Positions 1 through 13,905 of a DNA stretch of 64,000 bases are shown one piece after another. How positions within the stretch are numbered: the first letter of the stretch is position 1; each line of letters opens with the position of its first letter. The translations under genes were made by a program, and so were the position numbers. The notes beneath the pieces are model-generated. The model did no database searches and was not told the DNA's origin. It saw nothing but the letters and a program-made list of their open reading frames with translations. Origin of the DNA: Lumbricus terrestris (lineage: Eukaryota; Annelida; Clitellata; Crassiclitellata; Lumbricidae); contig OX457043.1 of the NCBI GenBank assembly GCA_949752735.1, positions 1,435,867-1,499,866 of the forward strand, given 5' to 3'.

Positions 1-1700
<1,700 letters not shown>

Positions 1701-1732
1701 ATAGATAGACGTTTGCATTTAATAAATATCGA

Positions 1733-1810
1733 CCAATCAAAGACCGTCACGTGACTCTCTGAGATTACAAAACACAATAAAAGGACGCAGCAGACAGAGG
1801 AGTCAGTCAG
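1733..1810 (+). promoter_or_regulatory. Core promoter of EF-hand gene A (CCAAT, CACGTG, TATA, Inr)
   Basis: CCAAT is at 1733-1737, the E-box CACGTG at 1748-1753, a TATA-like ATAAAAG at 1777-1783, and an initiator-like TCAGTC near 1802-1808, about 28 bp after the TATA box. The same motifs occur with identical start-to-start spacing (15 and 29 bp) ahead of genes B and C. A non-coding first exon probably runs from about 1805 to a donor near 1871-1876 and joins an acceptor (TTTTGTAG) at 2131-2138, just before the start codon. Transcription start is inferred, not measured. Confidence 0.7.
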
Positions 1811-2149
1811 ATGAGCCAGACAGAGAAGTTGGCCAGACATCTTAGAGACTAAGACATTGGTTTACATAAACGTAAGGTATGGCTCAAGGATGCTAGCTAG
1901 CTTCCTTTTTCCATGATATTATGTGAAGCAGGTTATGTTTTCTATTGAGGAAATGTCCTCAAGATAATTCAGAGTATTCAGGCAGAAGAAAGAAAATGAA
2001 ACTCAACGGGCGCAAACAACCCGATGTCAAATAGATTCGGAACGTTGTTGTCAACGGCTCTTATCGTTCTATTACAGCCTTAGAGAATTTCTCTTGATGA
2101 AAATGACTTAATGTGTTACTTTACTTTATATTTTGTAGAATACATCGAT

Positions 2150-2231
2150 ATGTTGCCAACCAGGAAAATGTTGTTTCTGGGGAATGTGTTGCTCATTGCA
2201 GCAATTGGGTGTATCGAATTGTCGAGTGCAG
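2150..2231 (+). CDS. EF-hand gene A, coding exon 1 (signal peptide)
   Basis: It encodes residues 1-27 plus one base of codon 28. The donor reads G|GCAAGT, a GC donor, where paralogs B and C have G|GTAAGT and G|GTAATT. Confidence 0.85.
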
Positions 2232-5200
2232 GCAAGTTTGAGAGTTTCCGTTTCATGATTAGCCTACTACATTGTAAGAATTATTGCTTAGCTACCACTA
2301 TTGCTTACACAGGCATCACTCTTTATCACGTAGCGATATTTTCGAACTATCTTGAACATTCTTTACTTACAGGAGACTCTTTATTTGGGGTTGTCGGTAC
2401 CGGTTCTCTGAATCCTGGGTTGAGCAACACTGAATGCCAGAAACTGGAAGAGGCCTTCCGTAGATTTGACTCCGACGGAAATGGTGAGATAAGCCGGTCA
2501 GATATGGAAGGTATTGGAGCGAAATTTGCTGACGATGAAGGCTTCAGTGAAGGGGACAAGGACGCCGCCAGAAAGAGTTTCAGTTACGTAAGTCTGTTGA
2601 ATCTGGTTTCGTTATTATAATTTGTAAGCATATGCCTACATCTGAATTCCTAATGTAAAGTTCTTGCAGAAATGTAAGTTATCGCACAAAATGCAAGTTG
2701 CTGAATTTCTTAAACTGTTTAAGTCAATATATATAGTATAGGCTATTCATATCAAAATTGGTTTTAATGTTTGAGTGATATTATGTGCATTTCTATTAAA
2801 GTTAGCGATGATGTTCAAGCAGCTGATGTTACATCGATATTATCGCCCTATTTCGCATTTGAAAATCTGTTGCGAAGACTGTCCGGTGTCAAAGTGGTCA
2901 GGGCCGACGAGAAAAATTCAGGACATCTAAGCAGCAGAACACTCAGGGCCCTAAACAATATCGGGGCTCTATGAGAAATATTTAAAAAAAAATAAAATGA
3001 ACTAATAAAGAAGATTGCAGATACGGCCTACGATTGTACGATTGTATATAGCCTATTATTTTATGTTTACAACATGATTTTATTGATCTGTTTATTTTAA
3101 GTTTAAAATGTTTAGAGTTAATCCCTGTTAAATCTCTGTCATAATTTTTATATCTAAAACTGAATAAATCATAAACTTTGTATGTATGTCTAGGCTATTA
3201 TAGCCCGGACCATAAAAAGGGCCGGTCTCCAGGAGTTTACCGTGCCGGCCATACCCTCTCAGCGACACGGAAGTGTCGAGTTATATGTTGCAACAAATAC
3301 ATTAGATTTGTAAAAAGAACTGAAAATAAGTGGTGGTGGCGTAAGGACGCCGAGGAAACTAATATATATTTTTTGTGTCCAAAATTCATATCTTGAGACT
3401 TGGTCTTTACTAAATCCTGACCTGGAAACGCTGCGAATAATATGTAGAGGCACTCCAGACAGAGGGTCCCGTTAACGTATAAAGGCTGGGCGCTGACAGG
3501 TTCAACAGGTCCCCCACCCGGCGAAAAACTCAGGTTTCAAGGTCGATCGGGGATGAAAGAACAGACATGTACATGTAGGATGGAACACAACGAAGAAAAC
3601 ACCGTCAAGCAATAATTATTATTGAAGCAATTCAGCAGGCCTATAATAGGCGATGCGCAGAGAAACCCAGCGCTAACTCTTGGAGTGTTATTATTAAATT
3701 TTATAAATATCACTTATCAATTGCGATGAAATTCAAGATTTTTACATAGAGGTTCTCCTTGCATTCACGGCAAATCTCAACTCTCAGCTCAACTCTTATT
3801 TTTTGCGCTCTCACTGATTATAGATTCCGCTAAGCGGCGCCCTTTCAAATAGATGCGTTTACAAGCGGCGCCTTTTGAACTGCCCTTTTGAAGTCACCAT
3901 TTTGATAGCCAACCATTTACAACAAACCTTGCAGCTAAACGGATGGCTGCCAGGACCACCCCGCTCCAACCCCGCACCCACCTCTCACCTTCGGGGCAGG
4001 TTGTGGACCCAAATTCCAAACTACGGTTACGGCCACAGTTTTTGCAACTATTATAAACAATTATTACACTGCGGTTCAACTTTGCTATGGATAAGAAGAC
4101 TGAACACCGAGTTAGTCTTTAAGTAAAAACTGTCCTTGCGCTTGTCAATAATGAGCCTCTGCTCCTCCCCCGTTCTACACAAAACGTGTTGCGCCTGATT
4201 CCATTCGCACGAACTGCGACTATGCAGAAGCAAGTCTTTTCCGTGATGGGCCCAGTGGTCTGGAATGGGCTTCTTATAAGAGCTACTACGTCTGCTTTCT
4301 GGGGCTCTCACTGCAGCATATTTACTCAACCCGAAACTGCGCTTATTGCCGTGTATGCTAAGAGTCGGGGGCGCCAACACATAATAATATTCTCGCATGG
4401 TATTATCAAACGGGTGGCATTTGCCCCCTAGAAATTTAGCACCTATTTTCAACTGTTATTGTTTTTTGGTTTTTAAAATTCGCGTTAAAGCACTAATGAT
4501 TGTTTATAATACCAATTATACACAGGATCACATCGAGAAACTAACATAGACCTATAATATAAAAAATATTCATGCTCTTTATAACCTGCTTTGCATTTTC
4601 AAGTTCTTGCTAAAATATTCCATGGCCATTGTTGTGTTTCGCCTCTGCGGCAAAACTATCTGCGGACAGATAAGTGACTGGATGAATGAATGAATAAATG
4701 AATGAATAAATGAATGAATAAATGAATTGATGAATAAATGAATGAATGAATAAATGAATAAATGAATGAAAAAATGAATGAATGAATGAATGAATGAATG
4801 AATGAATGAATGAATGAATAAATGAATGAATAAATGAATAAATGAATAAATGAATGAATGAATAAATAAATGAATGAATGAATGAACGAAGGTATTCACG
4901 ATTGAATGGTCGTCCTTGAAGAGGCGCTGTACAGATTCTTGAATGAGTGAATTCTCTAAGACTAAGCTTATATGAAACGAGACATCCTGGAAAAGTATTC
5001 AAGCTATAATGGACTCAACGGAATATAATATTCCAAGCGTTAGTTCATCAATTTGTAGGTTTGGTGTTGATTTTAAATTACACATGTCATGTAGTTGCAT
5101 TTAATGACATTGTGTTTTTCCAGCTTTTCTCATTCTACGTAGAGTTAGCAGGAGCAACTGGAGACGTGTTGACCAAGGAGATGGTGGATAACTGTAAGAA

Positions 5201-5483
5201 TATACATGTGTCAAAAGATGACCGCACTGAATGCAAGAATAGAATCGGTGCTGTCGGGCATAGCCTCGTGATTCCAATGAAGCGCGTCCAGGAAGGCTAC
5301 TTGAACTCCGAAGAATTCACCAGAGTCTTCAAAAGTCTCCACGTTTCCGAACCCTTCCTCATTAACGTGGGTTTCAGCACCTCCGATACCAACCATGACG
5401 GGAAGGTCAGCCTAAAGGAGTTCTATGACTCTGCAACAAAGTTCTTGTGTACAGATGATTTCGCTTCTGCGCTGCTTCGCTAA
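2150..5483 (+). CDS. Secreted EF-hand calcium-binding protein, paralog A (3 coding exons)
   Basis: The coding exons are 2150-2231, 2373-2587 and 5124-5483. Together they make 657 nt, or 218 residues plus stop, and all junction phases agree. Residues 1-27 form a signal peptide (basic start, Leu/Ile-rich core, SSAG end), so the protein likely enters the secretory pathway. EF-hand 1 has a canonical loop at residues 60-71 (DSDGNGEISRSD). The C-terminal loop at 187-198 (DTNHDGKVSLKE) is also canonical. The region between keeps helical EF-like character but lacks intact loops. An Asp at loop position 12 of the first hand recalls sarcoplasmic calcium-binding proteins, though the signal peptide makes that family name uncertain. 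The start was chosen because this Met begins the signal peptide and aligns with paralogs B and C. Intron 1 begins with GC rather than GT. Two parallel genes lie downstream at 19.4 and 29.3 kb. The exact physiological role is unknown. Confidence 0.85.
2373..2587 (+). CDS. EF-hand gene A, coding exon 2 (first EF-hand)
   Basis: The acceptor is TTACTTACAG and the donor is GTAAGT. The exon carries the FRRFDSDGNGEISRSD EF-hand and is 6 nt longer than exon 2 of B and C. Confidence 0.88.
3178..5120. other. Intron 2 of EF-hand gene A with LINE scrap and tetranucleotide array
   Basis: No exon is seen here. At about 4190-4290 a plus-strand fragment encodes FARTATMQKQVFSVMGPVVW, matching the C-terminus of the CR1/L2-type LINE at 59890-60873. 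A GAAT-type array fills 4681-4890. Confidence 0.7.
4681..4890. repeat. (GAAT)n / (AAATGAAT)n microsatellite
   Basis: Tetranucleotide array in intron 2 of EF-hand gene A. Its long minus-strand open frames (FIHSFIHS...) are repeat artefacts. CATT/GAAT arrays also sit at LINE 3' ends elsewhere in the window. Confidence 0.95.
5124..5483 (+). CDS. EF-hand gene A, coding exon 3 (C-terminal EF-hand, stop)
   Basis: The acceptor is TTTTTCCAG. The exon encodes residues 100-218, including the TECKNRIGAV block shared with B and C and the terminal EF loop, and ends in TAA. Confidence 0.9.
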   Translation, partial: LFSFYVELAGATGDVLTKEMVDNCKNIHVSKDDRTECKNRIGAVGHSLVIPMKRVQEGYLNSEEFTRVFKSLHVSEPFLINVGFSTSDTNHDGKVSLKEFYDSATKFLCTDDFASALLR

Positions 5484-5521
5484 TTGCCCAAGATTCTTCG
5501 ATCTCTCAAGAATCTTGACCA

Positions 5522-5975
5522 TTTAAGATGGAACAACAATAATTATTAGTGCTTACATATTTAACCTCTTGTAACCGAACTATGCTGTAGTTTTAATTAA
5601 GATGAAACAACAATAATTATTAGTGCTTACTTATAACCTCTTGTAACCGAACTATGCTGTAGTTTTAATTAAGATGAAACAACAATAATTATTAGTGCTT
5701 GCTTATAACCTCTTGTAACCGAACTATGCTGTAGTTTTAATTAAGATGAAACACAATAATAATTATTAGTGCTTACATAATTATAACCCCTTGTAACCGA
5801 ACTATGCTGTAGTTTTAATTAAGATGAAACAACAATAATTATTAGTGCTTACATATTTAACCTCTTGTAACCGAACTATGCTGTAGTTTTAATTAAGATG
5901 AAACACAATAATAATTATTAGTGCTTACATAATTATAACCCCTTGTAACCGAACTATGCTGTAGTTTTAAAGTAA
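5522..5975. repeat. 3' UTR minisatellite of EF-hand gene A (about 6 units)
   Basis: A roughly 75-bp unit is repeated about six times directly after the stop codon. Each unit contains AATAATTATTAGTGCTTAC, then TAACCTCTTGTAACCGAAC, then ATGCTGTAGTTTTAAT. Genes B and C have only about two units each at the same place, so copy number changed after duplication. Confidence 0.9.
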
Positions 5976-6089
5976 TAATATTGTAAGCTGCATATCTCAC
6001 ATCAGACAAACCGTAGAAAACGCTGAAGACAGTTACTGTATACGAGGGAAAATCTAGAATGACCGTGTCACGGATGTGTATAAAATTTC

Positions 6090-6095
6090 AATAAA
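6090..6095 (+). terminator. Poly(A) signal AATAAA of EF-hand gene A
   Basis: AATAAA lies in a block conserved behind all three EF-hand genes (AATAAA at 23186-23191 for B, CATAAA at 31796-31801 for C). Confidence 0.65.
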
Positions 6096-6179
6096 CTTGT
6101 TAAAGCAATTTAAGTTGGAATGAATTGTCTTGTCTTGTTTTTTTAAAATTTGAATACCGAATCCATTTCCATCAAAGCA

Positions 6180-8620
6180 AACTGAGACAATAAATAATAT
6201 TGAGAGTTAAGCTTCTTTGGATTCTAGAAAACGGAAATAGAACCCTAAATGACTGTCCGCAATGTTGGCGAAGAACCTGCGTTCGCGCTCCCTGTCGAAA
6301 TAGCCAGGACATAGGTGCTCCATCATAATCGCCAAACACCAAAATACCCCTCAATATCGGCCTTCTGTGATCAATGGTCATTCGTTCGGCCCTCAGGTTA
6401 ATGGCTTCTTTCTTCCCGACAAAGATAATTGCAACTTCATATGCAGAGTATTAGAACATTGAACATGAAGAAATTTTGTAACAATCCTATGACAAACTCG
6501 AATCAAAATTATTTATTTCAATCAAACCTAGTTATGATCTTTGTTGCAAATGATGTGACCATACATACAAAAACCTTCGTAACATTATTTAAATGTAACA
6601 TACTGCGTTCTTCCACCGTGAAGTGCTGAATAAAAGATATTTGAAGCGAATTGAATTGAACGACCAAAATTAACTCGTCAAAGTTGCCAGAGATCAGAAA
6701 GATCCCACTTACGAATTGTCTTCACTTAGCAGACCCTGACTTCTCTCCTCCTGCGCGACCCTAAGTGACTTAGTCTTTCGCAATCGTGGCTGTAAAAAAG
6801 AACTCGGCCACTGGTTGCCCTCTGCCAGTGCCAGTCCCAAGCCTGGATAAAGTAGGAGGGCATCACTAATGATCATATGTGAAATGGCATTGTCGTCGTT
6901 AAACAGCAACAAGCCGACATGGCTGCAAAAGTCCGAACATTGTAATGCAGCACGTGCGAAAAAAGCGTGGGATGGTTAAGAATAAATGGGTTGGCAAGCA
7001 TTAGAATAAACTGCACAAGAGGTCCTGCTCCAAGAGGAATTGAGAAGAGATAGAAGAAAACACAACCCAACAGGTATCGTCGAAACAGATAAACACAAAG
7101 TATTTGCCTCAAGATTGTCCAACTAAAATCACACAACAGAATTCGTAACCATAAACTACAAAGTTCTTCTGCCCGACTCGAAAGCCAAAACGCAGGGCCC
7201 CAGCTTATTCACAAGCGCTGCGTCGATTGTTGATATTGTTGCCTTAGTTGGCGTTGTTGTCGTTGTCTTCGTTGTTGACGGTTTTGCTGCCTTTTCTTTT
7301 TTCCACCTCCTCGACATCTGTATACAGTTCCTTCCCTTCATCATCCTCGACCCCACCACTTCCTCCTCGTTCTCCTCCTCCTCCTACTTCTCCTGCTCTT
7401 TCTTCCTCGCCTTTCTACTCCTCATCGTTCACGTCCTCGTCGTCGTCCTCCTCCTCCTTTCCATGTCCTCCTCCTCCTCCCCCATTCTCTCATCCTCTCT
7501 TTTCCTTCTCACTACACGTTCGCTTTCTCACTTTTCCTTTCTCTTCTCCGCATCTCTCCGTTCCAATGCACAACGTCGACACCAACTCCACCCTCCCTCT
7601 TTCATCCCTCCGACACCATGCAACCGACTATTACGCCATTAGCGTCTGACGGATATTTAGCCAGGACGCTGCTAACAACTGCCGGAGATATATCCAGGCG
7701 CCAATCATCATTTAGCGCCGGGTTTTGGCGCCAATTACATGCGTCGCCACGCGAAGAAAATCGCATCGGATGCCACGCGAAGAAAATCGCATCGGATGCG
7801 ATGCGAATCAATTCTGCTGTTTTTTTCACTGACTCTGTGTCTGTGTGTCTATGTGTCTATGTGTCGTGTCTGTGTCTGTGCCTGCCTCTGCCTATGCTTC
7901 TGCTCCTGGCTCTGAATATGCCAATGCAGATGCGGCTGTCTCCGTCTATGTCTTCGTCTCTGTCTCAGTCTGTCTGTCCGCCATTGTCAGTCTGCCTGTT
8001 TCAGTGCATCTGTTTGTCTGTCTGTCTTCGTGTATCTGTCTGTCTGTCTGTCTCTGTCTATGCATGCCTCTGCCTATGTCTTTGTCTCCTCTCTGTTTTT
8101 GCCTCCCCCACTCTCTGTCATTCTCTGTCTGTCTGTCTGTCTGTCTACCTGTCTGTCTGTCTGGGTGTATGTCATTGCATTTTGCTCTCGGGATAGAGTC
8201 AATAACAGAAATCGTTCTATGCAATCGTCATACTAACCGGACCACGACCTTATTCCGACTACATTTTGGGACAGCCCTTCTGACTTCTGGACACAGCGTT
8301 CGTGAATAAGTTGGTACTCTGCGCTTGACTCACGATTGGCGCTTTAGAAATCTAGAGATTACGATTTCGATTACAATATTAGTAATCGTCATTGTTATCG
8401 TAACCTGTGCAATTTTCCGTCTGCCCCAAATGCCAAACAGTCGAATATACAGCTTTGCTATCCAGGGCTATCTCATAAATGTGTTTCACATCTAAATATT
8501 GTCTTGTGTAGTCCTGCGACAACAGACCCTGAAAAATATCTTGTCATGTTACTTGTATCATAGACGTGGTAATCTACTGCTTTAGCGTTCTAAACTAAAC
8601 TACTGGCGCAGCACAATTGT
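6180..8620. other. Gene-free flank of unit A with pyrimidine-rich and CTGT-rich tracts
   Basis: The stretch to about 7025 matches the unit C flank up to 32470. A CT-rich tract runs about 7270-7560 and a degenerate CTGT/CTGC array about 7830-8165. Open frames over these tracts are compositional. I recognise no gene. Confidence 0.6.
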
Positions 8621-8621
8621 T

Positions 8622-8800
8622 TTTGATCAATCCGACTTCTACTTTGGTATGAATCATTTTCATCAACCCAGCTTCCATTTAAGCAATAATTCTTTTCATA
8701 AATCCAGCTTCTATTTGAGCTACACTACATTCTCACCAATCCGACTTCTATTTAAATAACAGTTATCTCTCATCAATTCCGCTCCATTTTCATCATGAAC
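8622..8800 (-). repeat. Regularly spaced repeats of about 37 bp (GAAGYTGGATTGATGAAAA family)
   Basis: About five copies of a roughly 20-bp core, read on the plus strand as TTTTCATCAATCCAGCTTC, are separated by about 15 bp of variable sequence. The reverse orientation of the same core recurs at 12770-12995 and 16745-17010. Confidence 0.6.
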
Positions 8801-8879
8801 TTCCCCTTTACGTAGACTAGATGTCGCTGAGCACGCGATACGATCCTGACGTTAACTATTCCACTATTTTTGTTCAGAA

Positions 8880-9641
8880 GACGTGTTGGAGAATATTTGT
8901 GAATCACATGATAAGAAAGGCGCTAATGGCAATGAAACCATTGGATGCCGTGTGGCCAGTTACAATAGCTTTCAACTTTTTTTAGTGACGGAAGCTTTCT
9001 CAAAGCACTCAGTTGTTTGCGGAACCCTGCGCATTTCACCCGTCCAGTGCATCAAGGAATACAATGTAGGCTAGTTGTTATTTGTGCAATTGGATAATAT
9101 TTTGTTTTAAGCCGTTTTAAACTTTTTGTCCGTTATTTGCACTTCTGTTGAAGTAGCCTATATAGGCCTAATACTAGGCTACTGCTAAAAATGCATGCTT
9201 TAGAATTCTATAAGTGTAGATCCATAGAGTGCAAAAAAGCCGTTCAGAGAACAACTGCGAGTTTGATGTATGTTGCCAACAACAGTTAGCCTACTATCGT
9301 ACGAACCAAATATTGAAAATAAACCGTATTCTAGATCAGTGTTTTGACCAAGTCGTGTTGTGTTATACAGCGTTCTTCCTCAAGTTTGTAGCGATATTTG
9401 TGCAGAGTCAGTGGCTATTTATAGTGGGGCAGAGGGGCTTCAGGCTAAATGAGAGTTCCTGTTTCGTTTGACGACAAGTCCCAACCGAACGCTTGTTACA
9501 TCCCAAACCTGAAATAAAAAGGGAAAATATAGATAATCTGAAGTGCTGGATTGTTCTATTCAAGTAGTGTCAGTATCTATAGCGCAGTGTGTAGATGCAG
9601 TGTAGAGATACGTATAAATGTAGAGCGAAATGCCGTCTATA

Positions 9642-9686
<45 letters not shown>

Positions 9687-10200
9687 GAAGACAGAGCTCT
9701 AGAATCTCCCGACTGCATCAGCAATCCTGACAAGGCAAAGGAAACCAACAGGTTTGAAATGATGTCAACTTTTGAGAACGACAATTTATGTCGTCACCTG
9801 CGGTTGATTGGAAGAAAAGTAGGTGACGAGAGGATTAGAGATGGTTTTTGGAGATTAAAGGATTGGAACTTGGAAGGCTGCAAGTTGGGATCCGCGGATG
9901 GAGAAGGAGGAAGAGGAGAAGGAGGAGGAGTACGGGGAGGAGGAGTGCGGGAAGGAGGAGGAAGAGGAGGAGAGGAGGAGGAGAATGAGAAGGATTGCCT
10001 GGCAGGGAGAAGGAGGTCGGGCAAAATGTCCAGATCCACGAAAGAGGTAGAAGTAGTAACTGATGCACCTATTTCTAGTTAAGTATCACCATGATTCGTC
10101 ATCATCGTCGTCATCATCGCTATCATCATCATCATCATCTATGCATTGTCTGTGGACTACAGTAGGCCTACAAAAGGGCTAGAGATTTCTATCGGACTTT
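8880..10200. other. Gene-free stretch with AT and GGA repeats
   Basis: An (AT)n run lies at about 9644-9683 and a purine GGA/GAG-rich tract at about 9895-9990. The short open frames have no recognisable domain. Unit B lacks most of this stretch. Confidence 0.5.
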
Positions 10201-10584
10201 ACATGAAATTAACGGCAGAGCAACAACAAAGAGACGACCCCCCTCAGGCCGTACTAAGGCCGTAGGCCGTAATATATCACGCATGCGACAATTTGACTGC
10301 AGCCACATCCGACTGAAAACCACGCAACGGTTTCAGTTACTGCTTAATTAAAGAATATTAAAACAGTAAATCGTGAATATTTCGCTTGTACGGACGAGAA
10401 ACGCACCACAATGACATCCGTAAGTTTCCTCGCATAAATAACTCCGAGCATATAACCTATCGTCGCATCTAAGAATAGTAGGCCGTGAAATAATCGATCG
10501 AGCTGGTTTGAGTTCAGTGCACTTTATGTGTCGCATTGGTGTATAATATTGTATTGCATGTGTGTCACATTCGTGTATTGTATT

Positions 10585-10795
10585 GCGCCACTTCAAGCTC
10601 TCTTACTCAGAGGCGCTCCCGACTACAGAGCGGACACTGCATCGTAGTTTCACGCCGAAGCGCTGAGCAACTGCGAGTGAAGGACTTGCCCAAGGTGGAT
10701 CTACCTACGCGGCGACTTGCGGTGGATTCGAACCTGCAACCCTCCGGCTGCAAGGCAACGAACATACCCACTATATCACCGCGCCATACGATTGC
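10585..10795 (-). mobile_element. tRNA-derived SINE (family 1), unit A copy
   Basis: On the minus strand it reads GGCGCGGTGATATAGTGGGT (A-box-like region), then a B-box-like GGTTCGAATCC. It ends with a segment (GGGAGCGCCTCTGAGTAAGA...) shared with the 3' ends of the L2/CR1-type LINEs in this window. An equivalent copy sits at 24054-24258 in unit B, so it was inserted before the duplication. A third copy lies at 45976-46187. Confidence 0.85.
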
Positions 10796-11224
10796 ATTGT
10801 TTTGTATCTGTATCTTATGGGACACGTGGGACACGGACCTCCCAACTTTCGAACGAGCTGGAACGCCCTCTCTCCCAACTTTTTGCCTACGACTGTTGAG
10901 CAATTATTGTTATTGTAACACAAAATACGCTGTGGGCCTACTCACTAGTTTTCTCGCATCACAATGACGCATTCTCGCTCAATCAATGATTTTCAGTGGT
11001 TGGCAATATGGCTTGTTATGGTCACGGTCACTCTCTAGCTGTCTAGCACATTATATATACATAGCCTACAGGCACTTCAAAAACTGTGTTTTTTTCGTTC
11101 TTGAGTCAGGTGCACCTCCGAGTAGTTTCATTGAAGAGGTGCTACATAAATACTACATCAAAATCGTCAGCACTTGAGTCTGGTAGCCTATCTGTATCAT
11201 GATAGTACATACCCAATTATAGAC

Positions 11225-11395
11225 TAGAATGGCTCGTTATAATCATCATTATCAACGTCGTCGTCAACAACAACATCACCATCATCATCGTCATAATCTT
11301 TGTCATCATTAACATCGTCATTATCATCATCATTTTCATCGTCGACAGCATTATCATCATCGTCATCATCAACATAACTACCACCCCACAGACTC
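11225..11395. repeat. (ATC/GTC)n microsatellite, unit A
   Basis: Imperfect trinucleotide array with an expanded counterpart at about 24985-25245 in unit B. The Asp-rich minus-strand reading frame is an artefact of the repeat. Confidence 0.85.
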
Positions 11396-12069
11396 TTAAA
11401 GCAGGTTACCATCCTTGCTGTCTAATAATAATTAGTCAAGGCTGCTTGAGATTGCTGCCACTATAATTGCAGCGATCACTTATCAGTCAGAACTGAATTA
11501 CCGTTGTCGCAAACTAATGAATAAACTAAGGTGATTCAGATTAGCTAAATAAAATAACGGTCTAGCTGGAGTCTCGTCTCAAAGCATCGGCCTAGGGATC
11601 ATCTCACTCATGGGGCATTGGACGAGACACAAGTGACTCGCGTCGGACTTTATTTCTTAGGCGAGAGACACGAAGGGAGCTGCAGCCGATCACTGGTCCC
11701 AAAATAATGAGAAGCTCTAAATTCTCTTTTGCAATTCAAAAACTCAGAATATCAATAATAATAATTATTATAAAATTATAGGCTGATGAGAACTTGGAGA
11801 GAAATATGCGCGTTTCGAGTTTGTTGGTCAAACAATGCGTCTGAAATCGTTAACTCGAAACTATTGTTATTATGAATTACTGGTAATAATAAATTGTAGA
11901 TTTACTATAATCATAATCGAAATATGAGACCTTTGTCCTACGCGAAAAGATTGATTGTGTCTCAAGACCTATGACATTACGGCAGTGGATACAGATGGAG
12001 AGGCGCCAGATATGGAAATTTACCCAAGAGTTGATTGAATTAACGAAATAATTTTATTTTCTTCAAACA

Positions 12070-12440
12070 CGAAATAGAAATGATCAATGATGTTGTGCAT
12101 CGGCGGCGCAACGCCTGGGCATGGCAGCGCAAATGCCCTGGTAGAAAGCCGTTGCCCTGGTCGTTGCCCTGCCTGAAAAGTTTGCCGTGCCAGAATTTGT
12201 AAAGCCACTTACTGTTTCTTACTGTTCACGTCCGTCGGCTCTCTGGCAGAGCAAAAGTTCTGGGAGAGAAAATTTGGACAGGGCAAAAATTCTGGCAGAG
12301 GAAGGAGAATTGTGGCAGGGCAACACTCTGGCAGGGCAAAAGTTCTGTCAGGCAAAAATTCTGGTAGGGAAAAATTCTGACAGAGTGAAATGTTGGCAGG
12401 GCAAATGTTCTGGCTTGGAAAAAATTCTTGCAGAAAACAT
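12070..12440. repeat. Degenerate CAGGGCAA / TTCTGG interspersed minisatellite
   Basis: Many imperfect copies of words such as TCTGGCAGGGCAAAAGTTC repeat with a period of roughly 20-25 bp. The homologous block in unit B is about 25870-26410, which also carries a LINE fragment insertion. Confidence 0.7.
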
Positions 12441-12566
12441 TGTGTGGCTGTTTACCCACATCATAATAATTATAACAGCATAGACCTAACTGTCGTTTTA
12501 TTGTTTTTCAAATGAAGCGTAAGCATTTGCGTAAACAATAATTGGCATACAAATTAAAGGCTATAC

Positions 12567-13229
12567 GGTACTTGTGGGTTTGACGACCCCACAGAAATAT
12601 TACTCTAATTATAGGCCTACGTCGTCCCGGGTTTGACGACCCTACCGAAATATTACTCTTATTATACGTCGTCCATTACTTTAAATGAAGTGGCCTAATG
12701 AATATATTACAATATTTTCGAAACCTTGTAAATAAAGACTGGATAAAGGTTATTTTACAGGTGAAATCGAAGCTGGATTAACGTAGAACACGCTTAGAAA
12801 ATAGAATGAGAATAAAGGTGTGTTTATAGCCTACCTGACAAAGAAGCTGTATTGATGAAAATAACACATTAGAAATGGAAGCATGATGATGGCATGTTAT
12901 ATTCTGAAATGGAACCTGGATTGACGAAAAATAACACTTAAGAAATGGAAGTTGGATTAATGAAAAACGCTTGAGTAATGGAAGCTGGATATATCTATAC
13001 AACAACATTGCTAAGATTCCAGGAATGAATTACACTCACGAAACAGTTAGGCCTAATCATTCTCAAAATTTCGTGGATCCAAACACAGGTGCAAATACTC
13101 AGCGCCTCGAAAGTCATGGAAAAAAGCTAAAGAGCGTAATAAACGACACAATGGAACACACAGACATAAAATTATGTTGGATTCATACATGTGTAATATT
13201 TCTGTGGGGTCGTCAAACCCACAAGTACC
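12567..13229. mobile_element. Non-autonomous element with 37-bp perfect inverted repeats
   Basis: Positions 12567-12603 and 13193-13229 are exact reverse complements (37 bp, beginning GGTACTTGTGGGTTTGACGA). The interior holds the regularly spaced GAAGCTGGATTGATGAAAA-type repeats (12770-12995). Unit B lacks the whole region (compare 12490-13365 with 26455-26470). No clear target duplication immediately flanks the inverted repeats, so true ends may lie farther out. I cannot assign a superfamily. Confidence 0.6.
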
Positions 13230-13905
13230 GGTTAGGTACTTGTGGGTTATACTCGATTCAGTTACTTTATAAGACGGTTGTTCGAATTTCTATCAAATTA
13301 AAACGCCTAAGGTGTCAATATCAGACAAAATTTGTATTCATAAACTTCAACATGAGCAAGATCCTGGAGATAAAGCTATAATCGCCACTTACTCTGATAA
13401 GCAGTGATGGTCTCACTAACAGTGATATAACTTTTATTCTGTTTGAAATAATTATTGTGCTGAAATCTGGCCACTGTATACGTAAATATGAATTGTCCTT
13501 AGGCCTATAAAATTTGATTTATTTTTTAAACTTCTGGCCAAGATATTGGCAAAAACCTTAGGCAGATCCATTTATGGCCCACATTGTATAACGACTGTAT
13601 AGAGGACAAATGGGTTATGTCCACATTTTTTCAAAATCCATGTTTTTAGCGATTCTAATAGGTAATGGCATAAGGCTTCAGGGCACAATAGTCATATGTC
13701 CTGCTAACGTCGTTTTCATGGTACAATACACAAGTTACAAATGTTGTATGTCCTCTTCGTTAAAAACCGCAGAGCACAAATGTGATATGTGGACATGCAA
13801 CCTTTGTGCTCGGAGAAATACGGCTATTGTTGACGCTAATTCAATGCAAGATGGCGTCGAGCAAGTCGGCATGCTAACGGTTCGGGTTTGTTATTTTAGT
13901 AAATA

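Noticed and set aside
7248..8309. Open frames over the CT-rich and CTGT-rich tracts
   Set aside because: Composition-driven frames on both strands without domains.
8622..8800. CRISPR-like array
   Set aside because: The host is clearly an animal, repeats are imperfect, there are no cas genes, and the same repeats occur inside TIR elements.
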